In this document: in pieces, positions 1 through 6,829 of the stretch
Layout of the letters: the number at the start of each line of letters is the position of its first letter
Numbering within the stretch: the stretch's first letter is position 1
Assembly (NCBI GenBank): GCA_029240815.1
Contig: JARDZO010000238.1
Location: forward strand, 1-9,616
Source: Brevibacillus sp.
Lineage (GTDB): Bacteria; Bacillota; Bacilli; Brevibacillales; Brevibacillaceae
DNA: 9,616 nucleotides
Direction of reading: 5' to 3'
Program-made: the position numbers and the translations under genes
The notes under the pieces: model-generated
What the model was told of the DNA's origin: nothing
Databases searched by the model: none
What the model saw: only the letters and a program-made list of their open reading frames with translations

Positions 1-2
1 GC

Positions 3-224
3 TTTTTGATTGATGGCGACTCCTTGATCGCTCCGTTTAATGCGCTGCCTGGATTAGGAACGAATGCTGCGATCAGCATCGTAGAAGCAAGAAAGCAAGG
101 AGAGTTCCTGTCCAAGGAAGACTTGCTGTCTCGTTCGAGAATCTCCAAGACCATTTTGGAGTATCTGGAAGAGCAGGGGGCTTTGAAAGGTTTGCCAGAA
201 TCAAACCAGCTATCCTTGTTCTAA
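3..224 (+). CDS. polC: DNA polymerase III PolC, C-terminal end (5' truncated by window)
   Basis: This is the last 73 codons of the Gram-positive replicative DNA polymerase PolC, the main chain-elongating enzyme of the replisome; bases 1-2 belong to the preceding codon. The reading starts [19 protein letters not shown], a helix-hairpin-helix-like segment ([20 protein letters not shown]) and the extreme C-terminus of the family. It ends in NQLSLF, a QLSLF-type clamp-binding peptide typical of PolC C-termini and used to bind the beta sliding clamp. The segment aligns by eye with what I recall of B. subtilis PolC without gaps. The TAA at 222-224 overlaps an ATG that opens a long in-frame extension of rimP, which I do not believe is used. 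polC lies immediately upstream of rimP-nusA in many Bacilli, so the order is as expected. The exonuclease and polymerase domains lie outside the window. Confidence 0.96.
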   Translation, partial: FLIDGDSLIAPFNALPGLGTNAAISIVEARKQGEFLSKEDLLSRSRISKTILEYLEEQGALKGLPESNQLSLF

Positions 225-257
225 TGAGACGTGAAGAGACCGCCGCTCATCCAAAGG

Positions 258-286
258 TTGTCAGCGGAGGGCGCTTATGCTATAAT
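258..286 (+). promoter_or_regulatory. Sigma-A promoter with extended -10, upstream of rimP operon
   Basis: A TTGTCA -35 box (258-263) is followed by a 17-bp spacer and a perfect TATAAT -10 box (281-286), with the extended -10 TG at 278-279. Transcription would start near G293-294, giving a leader of about 98 nt before rimP. The position, just after polC and before a run of co-directional genes with small or no gaps, makes this the likely main promoter of rimP-nusA-infB-ribF. It is judged by consensus only. Confidence 0.85.
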
Positions 287-324
287 TTTTTTGGAAATAC
301 TGGTTTTATACGCATGACAGATCG

Positions 325-350
325 AGAGTGGGGAAACCCACTCTTTCTTT
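325..350 (+). terminator. Leader hairpin with GAAA loop: probable NusA-responsive attenuator before rimP
   Basis: An 8-bp perfect stem (AGAGTGGG at 325-332 with CCCACTCT at 337-344) is closed by a GAAA tetraloop and followed by an interrupted T-rich tract, TTCTTT. It lies in the transcribed leader between the promoter and rimP, so it can act as an attenuator of the operon and may also stop polC transcripts. The U-tract is broken by C, which would make it a weak intrinsic terminator. NusA-dependent terminators are often of that kind, and B. subtilis NusA is reported to control its own operon by attenuation in the leader. That this copy works the same way is inference. Confidence 0.65.
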
Positions 351-391
351 CTGGCTACACCTCAGGGTTTATACGAGAAGGAGGTACTTGC

Positions 392-850
392 TTGAGCAAG
401 GTAACGGACATCGTCACCGAACTGGCCACGCCCATTGTTGACGAATTGGGTCTGGAACTAGTTGAAATTGAGTACAAAAAGGAAGGCAGCAACTGGTTTC
501 TGCGCGTTTTTATCGACAATGAAACTGGCAACATTGACATCGATGACTGCGCCCTTGTCAGCGAGAAGCTGAGCCAAATATTAGATGAACTGGATCCGAT
601 CCCAACTGCATACTTCTTGGAAGTATCCTCGCCGGGCGCTGAGCGTCCGCTGAGAAAAGATAAAGACTTTGAGAAGGCTGTCGGACGGCACGTTCACATC
701 ACAACAAAAGAGCCAATAGAAGGAGCCAGCCTATTCGAGGGCGAACTGATATCCTTTGAGGATGGCAAGCTGACAGTAAAGGAACTAAAAAAGACGTACG
801 TGATCACACAAGAACAAATTGACACGGCCCGTATGGCAATCGTCTTTTAA
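392..850 (+). CDS. rimP: Ribosome maturation factor RimP
   Basis: RimP helps mature the 30S subunit in the cytoplasm, promoting assembly around ribosomal protein S12. The 152-residue product begins LSKVTDIVTELATPIVDELG. It carries the family hallmarks WFLRVFID, then the EVSSPGAERPL motif that ends the N-terminal alpha/beta domain, followed by a small SH3-like C-terminal domain (about residues 85-152, including HITTKEPIEGASLFEGEL). I chose TTG 392 because AAGGAGG at 378-384 sits 7 nt upstream and because length and N-terminus then match the family. The frame is open back to 224, but that stretch holds the promoter and leader hairpin. It is the first gene of the operon; nusA follows after a 43-nt gap. 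Older names are ylxS and yhbC. Confidence 0.95.
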   Translation: MSKVTDIVTELATPIVDELGLELVEIEYKKEGSNWFLRVFIDNETGNIDIDDCALVSEKLSQILDELDPIPTAYFLEVSSPGAERPLRKDKDFEKAVGRHVHITTKEPIEGASLFEGELISFEDGKLTVKELKKTYVITQEQIDTARMAIVF

Positions 851-893
851 TAGTCAAGGCCGGTGGTAAGTAAAGGAGGAGGCAACGAAAGTC

Positions 894-2001
894 ATGAACG
901 GCGATTTTATCGAGGCTCTAGAAGCCATTGAAAGAGAGAAAGGCATCACCAAAGACAGGCATCACCAAAGACGTACTGATTGAAGCCATCGAAGCGGCTC
1001 TTATCTCTGGATACAAACGTAACTTCAACTCGGCCCAAAATGTGCGGGTGGATGTAAATCGTCATTCGGGTACCGTGCGTGTATACGCGCGTAAAAGCGT
1101 AGTAGAGGAAGTATTGGATCCACGCCTTGAGATTTCCCTGGAGGCATCACAGGAAATTGATCCGAATTTCCGTCTGGACGATATTGTTGAAATTGAAGTA
1201 ACACCACGTGATTTTGGTCGGATTGCAGCGCAAACAGCGAAGCAAGTCGTTACCCAGCGCATTCGCGAAGCTGAGCGTGGATTGATTTACAGCGAATTCA
1301 TCGAGCGCGAAGACGACATCGTTACGGGTGTTGTCCAGCGCATGGATGCTCGCAATTACTATATCGATCTGGGCAAAGCAGAAGCAGTTATGCCGATCAC
1401 AGAAAAAATGCCTTCCGAAGACTTCAAGTCACAAGATCGCGTGAAGGCATATATCATCAAGGTAGAAAAAACAACGAAGGGTCCACAAATTGTGGTATCT
1501 CGTACGCACCCAGGCCTTTTGAAGAGACTCTTTGAGTTAGAAGTTCCAGAGATTTACGATGGCGTCGTGGAAATCAAGTCCGTCGCTCGTGAAGCCGGAG
1601 ATCGTTCCAAAATCGCTGTTCATTCGATTAACGCAGACGTAGATCCTGTCGGTGCATGTGTCGGTCCAAAGGGCATGCGCGTACAGACGATTGTCACCGA
1701 GCTGAAAGGTGAAAAGATCGACATCGTTCGTTGGTCCGAAGACCCAGCTGAGTATGTCGCAAATGCACTCAGCCCTGCAAAAGTTCTCCACGTTGAAGTG
1801 AATGCGGCAGAAAAAGTGACGCGTGTTATCGTGCCAGATTACCAATTGTCTCTGGCGATTGGCAAGCGCGGTCAAAACGCACGTCTAGCTGCCAAACTCA
1901 CCGGATGGAAAATTGATATCAAAAGTGAGTCCCAGGCTGATCAAGAAGGCATCGCTTATCCAAAAGCAGCAGAGAGCGGTGAAGGGGCTGACAACGAATA
2001 A
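894..2001 (+). CDS. nusA: Transcription factor NusA, reading frame broken by a 16-bp duplication
   Basis: NusA binds RNA polymerase and controls pausing, termination and antitermination. From ATG 894 (after GGAGG at 878-882, 11 nt away) the frame reads MNGDFIEALEAIEREKGITKD, the normal NusA start, then RHHQRRTD and a TGA at 981-983. The cause is an exact tandem repeat, 941-956/957-972. Without one copy the gene would encode 363 residues: the polymerase-binding N-terminal domain, an S1 domain (about 1315-1490), KH1 with GPKG (1663-1674) and KH2 with GKRG (1861-1872), plus a short acidic tail and no C-terminal acidic-repeat domains, as in Bacilli. As written, the downstream frame is open from TTG 928, giving 357 residues beginning MKERKASPKTGITKDVL; the native first 16 residues are lost and only a weak GAGG (912-915) precedes that start. 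Everything after the repeat looks intact. I favour an artefact or a recent lesion. Identity is certain; expressed form is not. Confidence 0.93.
941..972 (+). repeat. Exact 16-bp tandem duplication inside nusA
   Basis: The unit AGGCATCACCAAAGAC occurs twice back to back (941-956 and 957-972) with no mismatch and no spacer. Sixteen bases is not a multiple of three, so the second copy moves the frame by one base. The first copy encodes the end of the expected GITKD peptide, and the second repeats it in the frame that carries the rest of NusA. Such a repeat can come from replication slippage, or from two assembly contigs joined without collapsing a 16-bp overlap. Confidence 0.97.
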
Positions 2002-2003
2002 TC

Positions 2004-2294
2004 ATGAAGCAAAAAAAAATACCTTTACGTAAATGCATCGTTTGCCAAGGAATGTTCCCGAAAAAGGAATTAATTCGTGTGGTTCGGACGCCTGAAGAAG
2101 AGATCGTCATTGATCTGACAGGAAAGGCGGCTGGCCGTGGAACTTATGTTTGTCGGCAGGATAGCTGTCTGAAGCCGGATGCGTTCGCGTCGGGAAAATG
2201 GAAAAAAGTGCTGGAACGCGCCCTGAATATGTCCATCACCCAAGAGAAATACGATGCATTTCGTGAAAAATGGCTGGAGATGATTGGGCGATGA
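2004..2294 (+). CDS. rnpM: YlxR/RnpM family RNA-binding protein (RNase P modulator)
   Basis: This 96-residue basic protein belongs to the YlxR (DUF448) family. Its B. subtilis member was renamed RnpM after it was found to bind the RNase P RNA and modulate RNase P activity in vitro; I recall this and cannot check it. Visible hallmarks are the N-terminal RKCIVCQ (Cys11 and Cys14), the family GRG(A/T)Y motif as GRGTY at residues 44-48, and further cysteines at 50 and 55, which with 11 and 14 form a plausible four-cysteine set. The ATG lies 2 nt after the nusA stop with no well-placed ribosome binding site (GAAGGGG at 1981-1987 is too far), so translation is probably coupled to nusA. The last codons overlap ylxQ by ATGA. 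The gene always travels with nusA and infB in Bacilli. Confidence 0.9.
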   Translation: MKQKKIPLRKCIVCQGMFPKKELIRVVRTPEEEIVIDLTGKAAGRGTYVCRQDSCLKPDAFASGKWKKVLERALNMSITQEKYDAFREKWLEMIGR

Positions 2295-2590
2295 TCCCAA
2301 AAGCTGCTCAATTGCTCGGACTCGCTATGCGAGCAAGAAAAGTAATTACCGGTGAGGAGCTCGTCCTAGCAGCTGTACGCAGTGGTCAGGCCCGGCTGGT
2401 GTTGCTAGCAGCGGATGCATCTGACAACACTGCCAAAAAAGTAAGAGATAAATGTTCCTATTACGGTGTATCGTGTGTTACCACTGGGGACCGACATGAA
2501 CTGGGGCACGCAATCGGAAAAGATGGGCGCGTTACCGTGGCGGTAACCGATGGGAAATTGGCCGAAAGCATTCAGCGTCTGCTCACCTAA
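2291..2590 (+). CDS. ylxQ: YlxQ, L7Ae-family (L7Ae/L30e/S12e/Gadd45-type) RNA-binding protein
   Basis: A 99-residue member of the bacterial L7Ae-like family, which binds kink-turn RNA; its role in Bacilli is unsettled but its place beside infB and nusA points to ribosome assembly or RNA processing. Visible family features are LLGLAMRARKVITGEELVL at the N-terminus, LVLLAADASDNTAKKVRDKC (the RNA-contacting core) and a hydrophobic VTVAVTD strand near the end. I chose ATG 2291 because it forms an ATGA overlap with the rnpM stop and has GGAGA at 2276-2280 about 10 nt upstream. An in-frame ATG at 2270 would add seven residues (MAGDDWA). That opening resembles the MSGMEW start I recall for B. subtilis YlxQ, so 2270 remains a real alternative, though it lacks a good ribosome binding site. 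Confidence 0.87.
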   Translation: MIPKAAQLLGLAMRARKVITGEELVLAAVRSGQARLVLLAADASDNTAKKVRDKCSYYGVSCVTTGDRHELGHAIGKDGRVTVAVTDGKLAESIQRLLT

Positions 2591-2612
2591 CTAACGAAAG
2601 GGTGAAGTCCAT

Positions 2613-5174
2613 TTGAAGACACGTGTGTATGAATATGCCAAACAACACAACATGAGCAGTAAGGAAATCCTCAATTTGCTAAAGCGATTGAATATAGAAG
2701 TAGCAAATCATATGAGTATCATGGAAGAAGGGACGATCAAAAAGATCGAGGATCACATGGCAAAGCTGCGTGCGAGCTCCAAGCCGGAGCAGCGCCAGGC
2801 GCCAAGTGATGCAAAACCGAAGCAGACAGACGATCAACGACGCCCCAACGAATCCAGAGGACAATCCCGTCCCCAGTCGCAACCAGGGCAAGGTCAACCT
2901 TCACAGCAACAGAGGAATGACCGCCCGGCCGACCGTGATCGTGGAGGAATTAACCCGAATAGCAATCGTCCAACGGGTAACAGCCAAAATGGCAACCGTC
3001 CCGATCAGCAAAGTCCTCAACATGGAAAAAATCAGGGGAAGAATCAGGAGAGAAGACCAAACAATATGAGAAGTCAACCCGCAAAACCGACTGACCGCAA
3101 GCCACAGCCGCAAAACCAACAACAACGACCACCAAGACCGCAAAATCAAAATCAACAACAACGTCCGCAAAATCAAGCTGCTCCTGCTGCCAGTACTCCG
3201 GCAGAGCCACGCACGGGCGAGGATTTTGAAGACAAGGTAAAACTCCCTACAAATGTTAGCACCGAGAAGCGAGAAAAAATTAAAAAGGCGCCTCAAACCC
3301 AGAAAACGTTTGAAGACAACAAGAAAAACACGCCTTTCCGTGGTGGTAACAATCGCTACCAAAACAACCGCAGAGGCAACAACCATCGTGCACCACAAAA
3401 ACAACAGCGTCCAGTTCTGGAACCACCAACAAAAATCACATTCACTGATTCATTGACTGTGAACGAGCTGGCAGTAAAACTGCGTAAGGAACCGGCGGAA
3501 ATCATCAAAAAGTTGTTTAATTTGGGTATCATGGCCACCATTAACCAATACCTGGAGAAAGAGGCTATCGAGCTCATCTGCGCAGAATACAACGTAGAAG
3601 TCGAAGAAAAAATCATCATCGATGAAACTAACTTCGAAACACTGGAAGAAGTGGATGCACCAGAAAGCTTGATGGAGCGCCCGCCAGTAGTTACAATCAT
3701 GGGTCACGTTGACCACGGTAAAACGACTCTGCTGGACGCGATTCGCTCTACCAACGTGGTAGCTGGCGAAGCTGGCGGTATTACCCAGCATATCGGTGCG
3801 TACCAGGTTGAAATTAAAGGTAAGAAAATTACATTCCTGGATACACCGGGTCACGCGGCCTTCACGACTATGCGTGCACGCGGTGCGCAAATTACCGACA
3901 TTACGATTCTGGTTGTAGCAGCTGACGATGGTGTGATGCCGCAAACGATTGAGGCAATCAGCCACGCAAAGGCAGCCAATGTTCCAATCATCGTAGCGGT
4001 GAACAAAGTGGATAAGCCAGATGCGAATATTGATCGCATCAAGCAAGAACTGACTGAGTATGAGCTGGTTGCAGAAGAGTGGGGCGGTGAAACGATTTTC
4101 TCCCCATTGTCCGCAAAACAACGTACTGGTATCGAGGAACTGCTGGAGTACATCCTGCTTGTATCCGAAGTACAAGAGCTCAAAGCCAATCCAGACAAAC
4201 GTGCCCGTGGTACCGTTGTGGAAGCTGAATTGGACAAAGGACGCGGTCCAGTTGCGACCATCCTCGTACAACAAGGTACACTGCGCGTAGGCGATCCGAT
4301 CGTTGTGGGCTCCGCATTTGGTCGTGTTCGTGCGATGGTAAACGACAAAGGTCGTCGTCTGAAAGAAGCAGGTCCATCCACTCCTGTGGAAATTACAGGT
4401 TTGAATGATGTTCCTCAAGCAGGTGACCAGTTCCGCGTCTTCGAAGACGAGAAAAAAGCTCGTGCAATCGGGGAAGCTCGTGCAACGAAACAGCGTGAAT
4501 CCGAGCGTCGTGATAGTGCTCGCGTGTCTTTGGACGATCTCTTCCAGCAAATTCAGGAAGGCGATATCAAAGAGCTGAACCTGATTGTAAAAGCAGACGT
4601 ACAAGGTTCTGTAGAAGCTTTGCGTGGTGCTTTGGAAAAAATCGATGTAAACGGTACCCGCGTGAAAATCATTCATACTGGTGCTGGTGCGATTACCGAG
4701 TCCGACGTGACTCTGGCAAATGCATCCAACGGTATTATCATCGGCTTCAACGTTCGTCCTGAACCAAATGCGCGCAACATGGCCGAACAAGAGAAGATCG
4801 ACATCCGTTTGCACCGTGTAATCTATACCGTTATCGAAGAGATCGAGCAAGCCCTGAAAGGTATGCTGGATCCTGTATATAAAGAAAACATCATTGGTCA
4901 AGCGGAAATTCGTGAAGTGTTCAAAGTATCCAAAGTGGGTAACATTGCCGGTTGCTACGTAACGGAAGGCAAGCTGAGCCGCGATGCGGGAGCTCGTCTG
5001 ATCCGTGAAGGCATCGTGATTTACGAAGGCAAACTGGATACCCTGAAACGTTTCAAGGACGACGCGAAAGACGTCGCAGCTGGTTATGAGTGCGGTTTGA
5101 CACTCGAACGCTTCCATGACCTGAAGGTTGGAGATGTTGTCGAAGCCTTCGTAATGGTGGAAGTGAAACAATAA
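2613..5174 (+). CDS. infB: Translation initiation factor IF-2
   Basis: IF-2 is the GTPase that brings fMet-tRNA to the 30S subunit and promotes 50S joining. The 853-residue protein starts at TTG 2613, 8 nt after GGTG of AAAGGGTGA (2597-2605). Order: IF2-N domain (about 1-50), a long disordered linker rich in Gln, Asn, Pro and Arg (about 55-265), a second IF2-N-like domain (about 275-330), then the G domain with GHVDHGKT at 364-371, DTPGH at 410-414, NKVD at 464-467 and SAK at 500-502. After this come the beta-barrel domain II, domain III and the C-terminal fMet-tRNA-binding domain. All G motifs are intact. B. subtilis IF2 is, as I recall, about 716 residues; the extra length here is mostly linker. 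The linker repeats QNQQQRP (167-173 and within 179-188). The stop overlaps the ylxP start as TAATG. Confidence 0.98.
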   Translation: MKTRVYEYAKQHNMSSKEILNLLKRLNIEVANHMSIMEEGTIKKIEDHMAKLRASSKPEQRQAPSDAKPKQTDDQRRPNESRGQSRPQSQPGQGQPSQQQRNDRPADRDRGGINPNSNRPTGNSQNGNRPDQQSPQHGKNQGKNQERRPNNMRSQPAKPTDRKPQPQNQQQRPPRPQNQNQQQRPQNQAAPAASTPAEPRTGEDFEDKVKLPTNVSTEKREKIKKAPQTQKTFEDNKKNTPFRGGNNRYQNNRRGNNHRAPQKQQRPVLEPPTKITFTDSLTVNELAVKLRKEPAEIIKKLFNLGIMATINQYLEKEAIELICAEYNVEVEEKIIIDETNFETLEEVDAPESLMERPPVVTIMGHVDHGKTTLLDAIRSTNVVAGEAGGITQHIGAYQVEIKGKKITFLDTPGHAAFTTMRARGAQITDITILVVAADDGVMPQTIEAISHAKAANVPIIVAVNKVDKPDANIDRIKQELTEYELVAEEWGGETIFSPLSAKQRTGIEELLEYILLVSEVQELKANPDKRARGTVVEAELDKGRGPVATILVQQGTLRVGDPIVVGSAFGRVRAMVNDKGRRLKEAGPSTPVEITGLNDVPQAGDQFRVFEDEKKARAIGEARATKQRESERRDSARVSLDDLFQQIQEGDIKELNLIVKADVQGSVEALRGALEKIDVNGTRVKIIHTGAGAITESDVTLANASNGIIIGFNVRPEPNARNMAEQEKIDIRLHRVIYTVIEEIEQALKGMLDPVYKENIIGQAEIREVFKVSKVGNIAGCYVTEGKLSRDAGARLIREGIVIYEGKLDTLKRFKDDAKDVAAGYECGLTLERFHDLKVGDVVEAFVMVEVKQ

Positions 5175-5455
5175 TGATCGCAGGTGTGCAGATTGAACTG
5201 TTTCTGCCCGCTTGTCAAAACCTGAAAGAGAAAAGGGCCATCGTCAAGAGTCTGATCGGAAAGTTGCGGAGCCGATTCAATGTCTCCGCAGCAGAGATGG
5301 CTTATCCCGAGCAGTGGCAGCGTACCATTTTGGGTATCGCTGCCGTTGCTAATGAGATGTCCTTTTTGCAAAAGGAAATACAGGCTGTTATACGATTGGT
5401 GGAAAACCACCCCGACGTGGAGTTGATTCATGCGGATACGGAATACTACGATTAG
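5174..5455 (+). CDS. ylxP: YlxP, DUF503 family protein
   Basis: A 93-residue DUF503 protein of uncertain function, encoded between infB and rbfA in most Firmicutes. Its constant position suggests a role in ribosome assembly or initiation, and a ferredoxin-like fold is expected. Family signatures are visible: an N-terminal strand GVQIELFLP, the highly conserved LKEKRAIVKSL, the RFNVSAAE segment, and WQRTILGIAAVAN. The N-terminal strand looks one residue shorter than in relatives that read GACTIEL-like sequences; I do not consider this damage. Start and stop of the neighbouring infB overlap by one base (TAATG), and no good ribosome binding site lies in range, so it is probably translated by coupling. 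A 23-nt gap with a strong ribosome binding site separates it from rbfA. Confidence 0.9.
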   Translation: MIAGVQIELFLPACQNLKEKRAIVKSLIGKLRSRFNVSAAEMAYPEQWQRTILGIAAVANEMSFLQKEIQAVIRLVENHPDVELIHADTEYYD

Positions 5456-5478
5456 TGCAGCCAGCGGAGGTGAAAAAC

Positions 5479-5850
5479 ATGAACAAGACACGGATGAGCC
5501 GAGTAGGGGAAGAGATCAAGAAAGAGCTGAGCATTCTTTTGCAACGTGGACTCAAGGACCCGCGCATCGGTTTTGTGACCGTAACAGATGTTGAAGTGAG
5601 CAGTGACCTACAGTTGGCGAAAGTATATGTCAGCATCTTCGGCAGTGAGGAAGAGCGAAAAGCTTCATTGGCAGGCTTGCAAAAAGCAAAAGGCTACTTG
5701 CGTACAGAAATCGGCAAGCGGGTAAAACTGCGCCACATTCCAGATTTCACTTTCAAACTGGACGAGTCGATCAACTACGGCAGTAAAATAGAATCAATCC
5801 TGCGGGAAATCTCCACTGAAGAGGGAAAACAGGATGAATCCAAATCATAA
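5479..5850 (+). CDS. rbfA: 30S ribosome-binding factor RbfA
   Basis: RbfA is a KH-domain protein that binds the immature 30S subunit near the 16S rRNA 5' helix and aids late maturation and cold adaptation. The 123-residue product has the family opening MNKTRMSRVGEEIKKELS, the DPRIGFVTVTDVEVSSDLQ strand-loop, KVYVSIFG, and the C-terminal LRHIPDFTFKLDESINYG with the end of the KH fold. I chose ATG 5479 because GGAGG at 5466-5470 is 8 nt away; the frame is open upstream to a GTG at 5455 that overlaps the ylxP stop, but that adds eight residues not found in the family. The last 17 bases overlap the next gene. Adjacent infB and ylxP fit the ribosome-biogenesis theme. Confidence 0.96.
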   Translation: MNKTRMSRVGEEIKKELSILLQRGLKDPRIGFVTVTDVEVSSDLQLAKVYVSIFGSEEERKASLAGLQKAKGYLRTEIGKRVKLRHIPDFTFKLDESINYGSKIESILREISTEEGKQDESKS

Positions 5851-6829
5851 TCGTGTGGAGGAAGCGGCGAAATTCATGCATGCGCATGACCGCTTCCTGG
5901 TTCTATCTCATGTCAATCCAGACGGAGATGCGACTGGCTCGGCTCTGGGTGTCGTCATGATGCTGGAGCAATTAGGAAAAGAGTACGTTGTCGTAAATGA
6001 AGGAGAAACGCCGGTGAAATTCAACTTTTTACCGCGTTTTGACCAACTGCGAAATCTCTCGAAGCAACCGCTGGACGAAACATTCGAGGCCGTAATCGCT
6101 GTAGACTGTGCTGATGAGTCTCGGATGGGCGATATACGGTCTCTTTTTGGTTCAGGAGTTGCTTTGCTGAATATTGACCATCATCCAACGAATGACGGCT
6201 TTGGCACCATCAACCTCATTCGGACAGATGCTGCTGCAACTGCAGAAATTTTGTACGATGTGGCACTGGCAGCAGGAGTGTCCTTTAACGAAGAGCTGGC
6301 GCTGTGCATCTATACTGGCTTGTTGACAGACACCGGAGGATTTCGATATTCCAACACTTCTCCCCATGTAATGGAAATCGCATCAAAGCTGTTGCGTTAC
6401 GGTGTCAAACCAGGAGAAGTCGCAGAACGCTGTCTCGAAGAAATTACCTTTGCCCACGTCAAGATTTTGCGCCTTGCTTTGCAATCCCTGGAGTTATCCC
6501 ACCAAAACCTCGTTGCATCGATCACAGTGCGTCATGAGGACTTTGTCCAATCGGGGGCAGAGCGTGAAGATGCGGGTGGATTGGTGAACTACTGCCGAAA
6601 CATCGAAGGCGTAGAAGTCGGAGTCTCTTTCGTGGAGTCTGAAGTAGGTGCAGTCAAGGTAAGTATGCGGGCACGTGATCGGGTAGATGTGTCAGCTATC
6701 GCCAAGCGACTGGGTGGAGGCGGACATGCCAAAGCGGCAGGGTGCACCATTCGGGGATCTCTCCAGCAGGCAAAAGAAACAGTAAGGCTTGTCTTGGAAG
6801 AAGCACTAGGAGTGAACAGCAATGAGTAA
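5834..6829 (+). CDS. nrnA: Bifunctional oligoribonuclease / pAp phosphatase NrnA (DHH family)
   Basis: NrnA hydrolyses very short RNAs (2-5 nt) to mononucleotides and can remove phosphate from 3'-phosphoadenosine 5'-phosphate. The 331-residue protein shows the manganese-binding DHH motifs in order: HVNPDGDA (26-33), VDCADE with D91, IDHH (114-117), LLTDTGGF with D166, and the DHHA1 RNA-binding motif GGGGHAKAAG (294-303). ATG 5834 has AGG just upstream and a 17-nt overlap with rbfA; ATG 5876 (Met15) has GGAGG at 5857-5861 but too far off and would clip the first helix. The product length is normal for the family. B. subtilis keeps nrnA elsewhere, whereas here it sits between rbfA and truB as in many other Firmicutes. 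Its likely duty beside pnp is finishing RNA decay products. The stop overlaps the truB start. Confidence 0.93.
   Translation: MNPNHNRVEEAAKFMHAHDRFLVLSHVNPDGDATGSALGVVMMLEQLGKEYVVVNEGETPVKFNFLPRFDQLRNLSKQPLDETFEAVIAVDCADESRMGDIRSLFGSGVALLNIDHHPTNDGFGTINLIRTDAAATAEILYDVALAAGVSFNEELALCIYTGLLTDTGGFRYSNTSPHVMEIASKLLRYGVKPGEVAERCLEEITFAHVKILRLALQSLELSHQNLVASITVRHEDFVQSGAEREDAGGLVNYCRNIEGVEVGVSFVESEVGAVKVSMRARDRVDVSAIAKRLGGGGHAKAAGCTIRGSLQQAKETVRLVLEEALGVNSNE

Noticed and set aside
243..267. Inverted repeat CCGCT / AGCGG spanning the rimP -35 box, as an operator or polC terminator
   Set aside because: Only 5 bp with a 15-nt loop and no T run; easily a chance match.
224..391. N-terminal extension of rimP from ATG 224, overlapping the polC stop
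   Set aside because: The stretch holds a near-perfect promoter and a terminator-like hairpin, its translation resembles no RimP N-terminus, and TTG 392 has an ideal ribosome binding site and gives the family length.
922..984. Programmed +1 ribosomal frameshift rescuing nusA
   Set aside because: The overlap of the two frames lacks a convincing slippery site; skipping a base at GAT TGA would require poor re-pairing. NusA in related bacteria needs no frameshift, and the exact 16-bp repeat explains the break.
2901..3404. 167-residue minus-strand frame rich in Leu and Val opposite the IF-2 linker
   Set aside because: It looks membrane-like only because it is the complement of Gln/Asn/Arg codons in the low-complexity linker.
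3450..5171. 573-residue open frame on the minus strand opposite infB
   Set aside because: It is the antisense shadow of a highly biased coding region, with composition rich in Phe, Asn and Cys, no ribosome binding site context and no recognisable domain.
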